Shown here: piece by piece, positions 54,476 through 64,000 of the stretch
How positions within the stretch are numbered: position 1 is the stretch's first letter
Layout: each line of letters begins with the position of its first letter
Origin: Puccinia triticina
Taxonomy: Eukaryota > Basidiomycota > Pucciniomycetes > Pucciniales > Pucciniaceae
Reading direction: 5' to 3'
Assembly: GCF_026914185.1 (NCBI RefSeq)
Contig: NC_070563.1
Span: 1,984,001-2,048,000 of the forward strand
Length of the DNA: 64,000 bases
Position numbers and translations under genes: made by a program
The notes under the pieces: model-generated
The model's database searches: none
Seen by the model: the letters and a program-made list of their open reading frames with translations, nothing else
Told to the model about the DNA's origin: nothing

Positions 54476-55330
54476 TGTGGTGATCAATTCTGGAACACAT
54501 GTCAAATTGTCCATGGAACATGGGCGGAGTGGAGCGGAGTGCACAACTGAAGGCGGCGGCGCGCGGAGCGCACAACTGAAGGTGGCGGCGCATGGAGCTC
54601 AACGGCGGAACTGGACTCAAACTGAGCAGGCCAGTGCCGACTGGCTAGCGGAGGTGGTGATTGGGGGAAGCCGTGGCAGCCAAAAGGGGCGGCGTGTGGG
54701 ATCCTGACATCATAGGCTAGACAGGGGCGTGGAAGCTAGGGAGAGGAGTTTGATGGCGGTCAAAGACGAGCCGCGGAGACGACAGGAGTTAGCGTTAGAG
54801 CGGAGCTTGGCGGATGACGTGCGTGTGTGTATAGCACTTGGTGGATGACAAGTGTGTGTGTGTGTGAACGGAGTTAGCGGATGGCGTGAGTGGGAGGCGG
54901 GCGGAGGATATCTTTTAGTTCTCTTCCTTTTCTCTATAAAACCACGGGGGGGAGGGAGGATTCTGCATCATACTCCCCACAGACTCTCTTTTTACGGTTT
55001 TTAATTTACTTGGCGGATTGTTGTGCTTATTTTACTTTGTGTATGTTGCGGAGTGGAGTTTTGCGTTGCGGACTTGCTTTATGTGTTACGGTTGTGCTTT
55101 GTGCAGCTTTTGTGCTTGCTTTACGGCTGTTTTCTTGTTGTTTTGTGGAGTTTTGTGGCAGAGTTATCTTCTTTATGCGGCGGAACTTTATTTTACGCTT
55201 CATGTCTGCGGAGCTTTATTATTTTATGTGCCTTACTTTATTTATCCCACTCAGAGCCCTGCAACACGGCAGAGCTGCGGAGTGGAGTTTATCCAGATCA
55301 CCTGACTTCACCCAGGAATAATCTTGGAGT
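54476..55330 (+). mobile_element. LTR family 2, plus-strand copy
   Basis: Starts TGTGGTGATCAATTCTGGAA after GACGG. It contains the GCGGAGTGGAGCGGAGTGC block, the TCTCTATAAAACCAC promoter motif (about 54933-54947) and a T-rich leader, in the same order as the inverse of 25790-26704. The 3' limit is taken from where the copies diverge. Frames of over 100 codons here are repeat artefacts. Confidence 0.7.
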
Positions 55331-58300
55331 GGCGGAGTCCTGCCAATTTTACGCAGAGACCACTTTTGTTCATCACACTGCTATTACAGAGCCTGTTGGG
55401 GGCCTGCGGGCAGCCCATCGGTTGCTGTGGTAACCCTGTTCCTGTTCATACCATCACTTTCATATCACATAAAACCTTCCAAAATATCGCATTGTTACTT
55501 CATATTCAGATTCTACACCCCATTTTACCCCTAGTCACCCACTCATTCTACCTAGGATTTCCAAATGGATCAGCAGTTATTGGCATTCATAGTTTTGGCA
55601 GGTATTTTCTTAATACATATCCTTAGCATTATTACATACATCATTCATTAGTATCATAGCTACATAGGACTGCAGGTTTTACATAACTAGTTCATTAAAC
55701 ATTTTTCCCTTCATATGATATCAGCAGTGCATTCCTTCATAGTTCCTGTAGCTATTACCAAATGCTCATCTTCATTATGTACATTTCTTGGACCTTATAT
55801 CTGTCACCTCTGCTCATCATTATTTCATCTTCTTCTACATAGTTACATTTCATATACACTCCTTGGTTATTTTACCTTCATCATTACTGCTCATCTTCAG
55901 ATTTTGTTACTATGTGCTCATCATGTATTACCCCCACTGTAGCACTTCTCACATATATAAACATCCCTCTAGATGTTGTATCCCCATCATGCACTTTCAC
56001 CCACTGCACTCTGTATGCACTCCGCTTGCACACACAGCAAAACTCCGCAAGCAAGTAAGAATTTGGGTGGTAAAAACTCTCTGTAGTGTAGCAATACACA
56101 AAATTCCAGTCAAGAAAGATAGCCTTCCTCCAGTAATACCGTGCAAATATGAGTAGTATATAGAATGATAGCATTCCCAAAGGGGTCAGCTATCTACATA
56201 TTCTGAGCTAACTGCCAGAAAAGATAGCGCATGTATGCGCGTTCAAGGTCTTTTACTCATTCTTCTTGTAAAAACATAGCACGCTTATGAGCGCTGCAAA
56301 GTTGTTACACATTTCCTTATTATACCTAGCGCGTCTAAGCGCTCTCCAAATTACTACATATTTCCCTTTAAATAAAAGCAAAAACAAACAAAAATATAAG
56401 TATAAAAGAAAGAAACAAAAAGATATGACTCAACTCCCAATGATAAAAGGGGAGCAAGACATAATCATTACTTGCTCCTAAACAAATTTAGGATTAGCCC
56501 AAGAAGTGTGTGTGCTATTCAGATTATTGCTGAAAAAACCTGAAAAAGAAACTAAGGATCATCCTACATCAGGAAGACCCTTAGAGATGAACACATTCAT
56601 CAAGATGGAGCAAACCCTCATTGATATAAATACCTGAGGTCTCCCCTCTATGAACCGGCATCTTTTGACACCATCAGCATACACCCTAGAATTCACATCA
56701 GTCCTTGCCAATCCCCTTTGACAAGAACCTGCTTCACTGTTCAGTTTGTATGCTCTACCGCGAGATCCCTGATCCTTAGGCGCCTCAATTTAATTTTCAA
56801 CCTGTTTTCTTTCTCTGAAATCCACCCAAGAAATTAGCTCACCCAACCCCTTGAGCCCAACCGCTTCAGTTAGCTACCAGTGAGTACTTGTCTAAGATAG
56901 CTATCATCTCTATTGGGGATCTATAGCAAACCACACCTGAGAAACAGACCCCCACTACTCAGGCATTCAAACTAACCCTGCGCTGCAGGCCCTGTATACT
57001 TACAGAGGGAACCAGAACCACCCCTAGCTGTATCTGGGCCCCTCTGCAATTCCTGTTTGTCATTTCCTCATCAGCTTCATATAACTTGATTACCTAGCTT
57101 TTTGCAGCACATGCCTCTATAAGACTTGGTCTTTGCAACATGCCCGCTTACAGAAGGTAAGTGAGAGAAAAGCCCCCCAAAAGTTCCTATTCCTTCACTC
57201 CCTCCACCCGCATATCTCAACTCCCATCCGGCGTCTCCCGCGTCCTTCCTTTCCCGCACTCGCCAAAAAACCGCATGAATCAATTCCCAGCATAGTACCT
57301 CTCCAACACCTGTTCTCCTGCACCCTCTTCCTAGCCTCTAACCCCAGTCTCTACCTGGCGCTTCTGCCCCAACATAATCCGCTTTGATGCCGTCCGCTTC
57401 CGCTGCCCCAGCTCACCTGGTGCCGGTCCGCACTATTCAGTCCGCCCAAAAGTTCTGCCAAAGTCCTACTCCAACCGTTGTGGAACTTCTAAAAGATCAG
57501 GAAAGAGCTGTGAGGGGAAATAGTCAACTACACTACTAATAATGTAGAAGAGGCTACAGGTGCTGGTTAGGCTGCCCTCTCAACTAATGCTGATTGAGAG
57601 AGGGTTACACTAATAAAAAGAAAAGGTGTGGCTTATGATATCTTTGACTTAGATGGCTTTAACACTAATGGGTTTGAGGCGTATCAATCCTACTGAGTGA
57701 GAGAGGAGAAGTGAGATGAGGGGAAAAGGCAGAAACTCTTGAGACACTGGGAGATGGTTCAAGGCTCTGAGGTAAAGGTAAAGAGATATATGCTGGGAGG
57801 TATAATTTAAAGGGATGAAAGTGTATCTAAGTGGGGTGTGTAAAAAGGTAGCTGCAGATTGTATGTGGGGGAAGGTGGTTGAATCCTGCGCAGACTAGAC
57901 GGATCATATCAGGCTCAAAACAGAGACCTGAAGAGGTATGTATGTTGCAGAAAACCAATGCCGGTAACCATACAAAACCGGAGTTATCTAGAAAGGAGGC
58001 AGAGCACTTCTTGTCAGGAATCATGCTTTGATTTTGACAGCGGTACACACTGGCAACAAGTGGCCTGGCGGATGGCTTTCTTGACGACAAATGTCCGTGT
58101 CATTGTTTCAGTGAAGGTGAGACTTGTTGACTAAAACTTTACAGAAAACCTGTGTTGAGGCTGGAAGGGCTCCGCCAACACTGAAACAAGTACAATACAT
58201 GGAGTGTATCTGGTAAAAGTTTTTCATTGAAGATGAAGACATACATGTCCTATTTTTTGTTTTCAGCCATCCTATACATAATCAGGGCTAAAAACAAAAA

Positions 58301-58529
58301 ATAGGACTTGTAGGTATGTATCTTCAATGAAAAAAATTTACCAGATATGCTCCATGTATTGTACTTGTTTCAGCGTTGGCTCAGCTGTTGCCTAGGTGAA
58401 GTCTGGATGTATTATGGTGATGAAGTCCAAACTGTTGCATGCAAGGGTTCAGTGAATATGTAAATGGGGTAGATCTTGCGTGCTGGTTTTGATCTCAACT
58501 CAATTATAATACAACCTATAATGGAATGA
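55331..58529. other. No gene recognised (possible remains of a retroelement body)
   Basis: Follows directly on the LTR 2 copy, so it could be its decayed internal part, but I find no gag, protease, reverse transcriptase or integrase motif in any frame. About 58200-58370 is an inverted pair around GTACAATACATGGAG...ATTTTTTGTTTTCAGCC (a ~170-bp foldback). Otherwise nothing supported. Confidence 0.35.
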
Positions 58530-59165
58530 TATTTACTCAATGCCCAATTATCAATCATTTATGGTGAATTTATGTTGATTGATTTCTCTATGTGAGAGGG
58601 GTTTCACACAACATAAATGTGACTCTCAGGGGCTTTGATGGCTTTCTGGCCATTTTTTACTTGCCATGTAGCTGTGAAAGTCCCCTCTGGTGATCTGTCA
58701 CCCCAATGTACGCGCGTACACAAAGGTGACATTGTCAAAATGGAAAACAGCTCACATGCATGTGCATGGAGACATTGGAAAATAAAAAACCATAAAAACA
58801 ACTCACAAGCTTATATGTTTTAAGAAGCCAAGTTGTTTAGCTGAAATCTGGTACCACAAACCTCCGAGCTTGAATTGAAAAATACTTTCAACCTATTTTC
58901 ATCCTTTTTTGACTCAATTATAGATGATACCTGCCTTTTTTTTTAGGGAAATATGACAATGCAGCCGGGCCTTTCACATCATTCTTACCAGTCTGTGTGT
59001 GTTGCTGATCTGAAAGAGGCCCAGCCTGCAATTTTTAACAAACCATTCTTAACGGTCTGTATGTGTTGTTGATCTGAAAGAGGCCCAGCCTGCAATTTGT
59101 AACAAACTTTTATGCGCGCGCATGAGGGAAAAATTATCAAAGTGAAAAAAATGAACACCTTACTT
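58530..59165. repeat. Dispersed repeat, first half of a split copy
   Basis: Matches 34750-35290 (TTCTCTATGTGAGAGGGGTT, ATGTACGCGCGTACACAAAG). It breaks off near 59165 and resumes at 62703, so roughly 3.5 kb was inserted or gained between. Inside, 58985-59105 repeats a ~60-bp unit (TCTGTGTGTGTTGCTGATCT) twice. Confidence 0.7.
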
Positions 59166-60121
59166 CATGAGCATACTAGGGAACTTGCGGCTTCGCCGCA
59201 GAACATGAACTTGAAATAAGCTAAGGTATTAGTGAGCTCTGAATTCATATAAAATCAATTTTCTACACTGTGAAGCATTATATCTGCATTGAAGTACTTC
59301 CTGTCCATTTCAAAAAAATCTGGAATTTCAGATTTTGCAGGGAAATCTGTAATCTGGAACTCCGGATTATCTTGGTGATCTTTGGGGACCAAGATTTCAG
59401 CAAAACCTGAAATCTGTTGGCTCAGATCTGGATTTCCAGATTGATGGAAGTCCTCCATTTTGTGGTAAAATCAACTCCATCCATGAAATAAAGAGTGTAA
59501 AGCTACTTGAGAAGAATCCAAGAGTCTTAGACCTGGATATGGGTGACTTTTTCAAAGGTCAGCTTGATTCAGCTCCATACATAGAATCATTGACCAACTC
59601 AATGCTATGTGGTGTTTCATTGTGACAATAATGGTCTAAATTTCCTTGTTGCTCTTGAAAAAGGAATGTATATAATATTATTACAAAAGGACAAAGGCAC
59701 CCTCTGGTAAAAAAAACACTTGAATTGACGGGCACAGCCACCAAAAAGAGATACAGAGGAAATTTAGGAGAAAGAACTTAGTGCAAGACTGAATGCCTGT
59801 AAGAGTAGTTGGAGAAGGCCAATATTTCATCCCCCAAAATTATTTCTGCAATCATTAAACCAAATTAACTGCTAACTCCAGAAGTAGTGCCAGTACCATC
59901 TCCAACTTCTGAACTTTGAACTTGAATATAAATTTCATGATTGGAATTCAAAGGTGTTAGAATAGCTCAAATCACAAGGCACAAATTGAAATTATGCTGA
60001 TAATATTGATCTCTGAGTGTGTTCAAAACAGGCTAAACAAATACCATCCTTACACACTTGACCAGCCCTTGTTTCCCACACTATATTCCTTCAGCCAAAG
60101 AGCAAGGTTAGATCAAATAAC
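59166..60121. other. No gene recognised
   Basis: About 59310-59450 is a run of AATCTGGAATTTCAGATT-type short inverted words. Nothing coding supported. Confidence 0.35.
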
Positions 60122-60587
60122 AACGGTGGGCCAGCTACGCTAACCGTAGCGTTAGTGTGGCGTAGCGTAGCGGAATTCCGCTAAATTTTAGCGTAGCGTT
60201 AGCGGAATTGCGCCTTTCTGCGCTAACGCTACACGCAAAGGGTGCACAGCTAATTTAGCTGTTAGCGTAGCGTTAGCGCAGATGCGCGCAATTGCGCTAA
60301 CGCTGCACACGCAGGGCGCAAAAGAGCGCGCGCTACGGTGCGCCACAGTGCTTTGAGCTGAAAAAAAGGCCTTTTTTTCCGCTAAAAGCGCTGTAGCGCA
60401 GCGTAGTGACTGTAGCGGCGCGCTAACACTAACAAACAATTGGCGCGCTGTTAGCGCCGCTGAAACGTAGCGCAGCGTAGCGGCGCTAACAGCGCGCTAA
60501 CGCTACTCAAAATGGGCGGGCGCTTTTTGCCGCTACGCTAACGCTAAGTGGCCCTGTAGCGTAGTGTAGCGTAGCGGCCCACCGTTG
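60122..60587. mobile_element. hAT MITE, AACGGTGGG family, member 3, made of GCGTAGCG words
   Basis: Ends AACGGTGGGCCAGCTACGC and inverse GCGTAGCGGCCCACCGTTG; perfect 8-bp duplication CAAATAAC (60114-60121, 60588-60595). The whole interior is an alternation of AGCGTAGCG, CGCTAACGC and GTTAGCG words in both orientations, so it folds into many alternative stems. Confidence 0.9.
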
Positions 60588-62580
60588 CAAATAACACAAC
60601 AAAAGCAGTGATATCAGGTTCAAGAAGTCTCAAAAAGGCTACAAAGTTCTTTCAGACGGCCAAGCTCACAATTGTTTGATTGGAAGTGCTGAAGGATGTT
60701 GATGGTTGCTGACTTCAGACAAAACATTGGGGCCAAGATCAAGATTGTTAGTTTTGAACTATTGTTAAAATAAGGGGAGAAGTCGCTGACAGAGATCAGA
60801 AGTTTTCTCAAAAGCCCGGAACAGATAGAACAGAATTTATTAATTGTTGGGGGATGAATTGCCATCAGATTCATTGGCAATGATACATGAATAAGTACTG
60901 ATTTTCTTGGCATTTGACTGATCAAATGTGATGCTTCAATTTGTGTATATACAAGTGTTGACATAGGTCTTGATCTTGCGCCTCTTTGCAACATGTTGCA
61001 AGCCTAGAATCCTTTGAATATCAAAAAACCATGGTTTGTAGGAAAGGGAGTAAAGGCTTTGGCCCGGTTGTTGCATTGACGGAGGCTCTTTGCCACGCTA
61101 CACAAGCTTCTACCGGGTTTGTACAAGCTGAGTCTGTACCGGCTAAGTTTTCAGCTGGCTTGTGGGTTGTCGGCGAAAGCGTTTACCAAACTCTGACCAC
61201 TAAAGGGCTAGATTGTTTGGGAAGATATGCACCAACTGCTCGGATTTTGGCCGCGGACGTTCCCCAATAGAAACCTTGAGAGGCGACTGCACCCGCGCCG
61301 CCCTTCTCAGGCATCTTGACGATTTTGATTGACGAAGGCACGGGTAGGGGAAGACATCCCTGATTGTATTAAATCTTAAGACGCATGCAGTCGGTGATGA
61401 TGATGAGGCCCTAGATTACGATAGAGTTATACGGGCGGCTTGATCAGGCTTGATCAGGGTCATGGCCAATTGGTCAATTGCGTGAGTGGCAAGTGCCCAG
61501 CGAGCTTAGCTCAAGTCCCTCGCCTGCCGGGGAGCGCGGCGCGAAGCGCTTCGCACAAAGTGCGACCTCGCATCAGAGACCCTGCGGGGCTCTCAAAGGG
61601 AAACTTTGTTAAGCTCGAGTGCCGAGCGGCGTAGGTTGTCCTGAATGGAAAGGGTGCTCACCAGGGAAGCAGTCTCTCCTGACCAATAATTATGAGGCTT
61701 ATCAGAGCTATGATCAAGAGAAATGAGCCTAAATGGGCAGGGAGAGACAACCTTCCGAAGAAATTAAGTATTTTGAAGGATAAGTTGCTCAAGGTTGTGA
61801 GCGAGATTCGAGCAGTTGGATCACCAACTTTGATGTATTGGTCGCATTGCTCTGACATGTTGAGGCTCTCCTAAGGAAAGTGCTACCTTCGAGAGGTGCC
61901 CCACAATCCGGACATGATGGCGGCAATGCGTACTGGCATTCAAGGGAGTTAATTAGACCGTTCAACTTCCAGTGGACTGTTGTAAAAAACTGGACCACAT
62001 GCTTGTTTCTGGGGGCACTGGTCCTCAGCAATGGCGCAATTTTTTGTGGAATGAACGGTGTTGGGGCAAAGGCCATATGAGGAGGACGGAAATGGGAAAA
62101 ACTCAGCCAAAAACTTTCCAACAAGTGTTATAGAGGCGGCTCAACTGACTCGGTGGGAATTCAAGGGGGTTTGATAGCTATGGAAGAGGAAAGCCCGCAG
62201 GCAACAAATTTTTAATACCTTTTACCGGAGGCGGCTCCGGAAACATTGCGTACGGGCTTGGTTCTGCGAGTTGTGACTGGCAAGTTTGGAAATAAGTTGG
62301 CCGAGCTTTGAAAAACAGATTCCTTTTCCGCTACTTTGCACGGCCTACATTTGGAAACAATATAGGGACAGCTTGAATTGTAGTGAGCTGCATTTGGATA
62401 AATGTCCAAGCTTGAAAAAGTTGGTTGCGTTGCACAAAAGCATTTGTCTAGGTCTCCAGGGGCAAAAGTTGTGGCACATTGAATATAAAAGGGAGCCGAT
62501 GTTGTGCAAATGAACCGGTATGGCCGCTGGGAGGTATTGATTGGCTATGCCGTGATTGTTGTCCTCCCAGACAGTGTCTT
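60588..62580. other. No gene recognised; small GC-rich inverted repeat inside
   Basis: Contains several frames of 60-120 codons without motif (for example 60986-61270, ending GRYAPTARILAADVPQ). At 61506-61613 a ~108-bp segment runs from CTTAGCTCAAGTCCC to GGGAAACTTTGTTAAG with an inner GCGAAGCGCTTCGC dyad, resembling the ends of the element at 51052-51828. The rest may be decayed host or transposon sequence. Confidence 0.3.
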
Positions 62581-62702
62581 ACATTAAAAATTAAAAATCC
62601 CTTTGCGTTGGTAACTGCTTTTTTCACACAGAATTCACAGGCCCTACAGTGGGGAAGTGCTGCACGAAAAAAGCAGTTGTCGACGTAATTAGGGATTTTT
62701 AA
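62581..62702. mobile_element. 122-bp MITE with CATTAAAAATCCCT-type ends
   Basis: Left CATTAAAAATTAAAAATCCC, right inverse AGGGATTTTTAATG, with an inner inverted pair AACTGCTTTTTTC / GAAAAAAGCAGTT. No target duplication recognised. It sits exactly at the resumption of the dispersed repeat. Confidence 0.6.
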
Positions 62703-63012
62703 TGAATAATATGAATTGAACCCCAAGAAATCATCCCAATCAACAAACAGGTCAAATTGAGTTATGATTCAATTGTGGCCATTGTGTCTTAGTGGTTTCA
62801 ACTGTGTTCTGATTGAGTTCCAGTTGAGTTCTGCATGACTTCTTGATGATTTATGGATGAATCCAGGATCAGTTTCAGAACAGATGTGGATGAGTTCAAG
62901 CATTGTTCATTATTTCTTACACTACTTTCACCAAAAGAATCCAGCACAGTTCCGGAAAAAGGGTATGGTATGGCACTCTCTGGAGAGTGCGTCAAAATCA
63001 CCCCTGGTGTTT
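62703..63012. repeat. Dispersed repeat, second half of the split copy
   Basis: Collinear with 35325-35675 (GAATTGAACCCCAAGAA to CACCCCTGGTG), including CTCTCTGGAGAGTGC. Confidence 0.75.
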
Positions 63013-63115
63013 AAAACTGTATCAGTTTGTTTTACCTTGTATTTTTTGTGATTGCTTGTATCTAGGGGAAACCCTTGAATTGTTTTTTGGCAAAACTGTG
63101 GTTTTAATAAACTTA

Positions 63116-63245
63116 GGCCCTGTTTGGAGATGATATAATTGTGCAATATGATATGGAATTTTGTGACATCTGATCAGATGTCACATAGGATTTCACACAA
63201 AAAAACTCATATATCGCCCGGATTATATTGGCTCCAAACAGGGCC
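63116..63245. mobile_element. PIF/Harbinger (Tourist-like) MITE
   Basis: 130 bp; ends GGCCCTGTTTGGAG and inverse CTCCAAACAGGGCC, target duplication TTA (63113-63115, 63246-63248). GGCCCTGTTTGG ends and a TTA/TAA duplication are the signature of this group. Inner AATATGATATGG-type words. Confidence 0.9.
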
Positions 63246-63329
63246 TTAGATATATTGTTTTTTATTCTTTTGTTCATCTGTCTGAAATTAAATAGGAGTT
63301 TTAAAGGCTATAGTCAACTCAAGGGACCC

Positions 63330-63900
63330 TTTACACCAGAAAATTCCAATGCAGACCAAATATTTTTGGTTTTCTTGGTATGCACCCCAATGCACCCCAA
63401 TAGCGGCAATAGAAATTGGGGTGGAAATCTGACAGGGAGAAATTCTTGGGGTGCACCTCTCATGTACACCATGATTTTGGTGTGCAATCATTGTACACCA
63501 ATACCAGAGCTTTCTGTGAGATTTAACACCTGCACCCCAGTTTTTTGGGGGGAGAGATGGTGTGCACCCCATCCCCTTGGGGTACACAGGGTCTGCACTC
63601 CAGCTATATTGGGGTACACAATGAGGTGCACCAAAATGTTGGTGTGCATGAAGTAAAAGTTTGGGGTGCCTTTGGGCTGACCCAATAGCGCACCCACTGT
63701 ACACCAAATTGTTGGTGTACATGAAGTAAAAGTTTGGGGTGCATCTAAGGCCAACACAAAGAATAACAAGCACTGGAGGGCTGAATGACATGCCTCCAAT
63801 CCCGCGGGATAGCCCCCGGGGCTCTGATTCCTCCCGGTCAACGAGTTATTAATGCTGACCGGGAGGAATCCCTCCGACTGGTCAGTACTCAATCATGTGT
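63330..63900. repeat. Palindromic GGTGTACA / TGCACCCCA repeats and a CCGGGAGG hairpin
   Basis: 63390-63760 has about ten copies of TGCACCCCA or TGGGGTGCA and of TTGGTGTACA, in both orientations, with the 24-bp stretch beginning CATGAAGTAAAAGTTTGGGG repeated at 63648 and 63720. 63830-63880 is a hairpin with ATTCCTCCCGGTCAACG and GACCGGGAGGAATCC. Long frames across it are repeat shadows. Confidence 0.55.
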
Positions 63901-64000
63901 TCTCAAGGTGGAAACAATACACCTGTATGAATGAAACTAGAAGAGAGAAATAATAATAGTAGTAATAATTTATCATGGGCAAAATAAAAAACAATTGGTG

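Noticed and set aside
55331..57500. Internal region of an LTR retrotransposon
   Set aside because: Position after an LTR suggested it, but no gag or pol motif was found in any frame.

Overview
This 64-kb window looks like a transposon-rich chromosome segment of a filamentous fungus. A rust-type basidiomycete (Pucciniales, Puccinia-like) is the best guess. The clues are intron-dense genes with short GT-AG introns, small secreted proteins, a secreted intradiol-dioxygenase-like gene, two genes resembling a Puccinia-type cysteine-rich secreted family (DUF7872-like, from memory), and very heavy nested transposon load. No prokaryotic operon, CRISPR array, rRNA or confident tRNA gene was found.

Layout. 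0-4 kb: a head-to-head pair of genes for a Gly/Tyr-rich secreted protein, each broken differently (one has lost its ATG, the other is split by a 2.5-kb CACTA element full of palindromic repeats). 5.4-8.9 kb: three host genes (an Ssr4-like protein with a His-Pro repeat, an unknown, and a single-pass membrane protein). 10-12.5 kb: a TA-flanked MITE and a 1.2-kb foldback CACTA element sitting 54 bp upstream of a small membrane-protein gene. 13-39.6 kb: almost pure repeats. Its core (15.8-25.3 kb) is a nested stack: a hAT deletion derivative was hit by a solo LTR (itself hit by a CACTA MITE), by a Tigger/pogo element and by a full-size hAT element, which in turn received two more solo LTRs. Target duplications, an unoccupied copy at 49.5 kb and restored reading frames support the order.

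39.6-53.4 kb is the gene island. It holds an MFS transporter (+, 10 exons), a convergent intradiol-dioxygenase-like gene (-, 9 exons) whose metal-binding residues appear substituted, and two paralogous secreted-protein genes in inverted orientation (46.4-48.7 + and 50.3-53.3 -). The second paralog carries a 777-bp terminal-inverted-repeat element in an intron yet keeps all exon phases. Transporter, secreted dioxygenase-like protein and secreted paralogs could all act at the cell surface or host interface, but nothing in the sequence proves a shared pathway.

53.4-64 kb is again repeats: LTR fragments, hAT, Harbinger and other MITEs, and a dispersed repeat split by later insertions. Exon models were built by eye from splice signals, phase and paralog comparison; family names rest on motif memory, not on searches.
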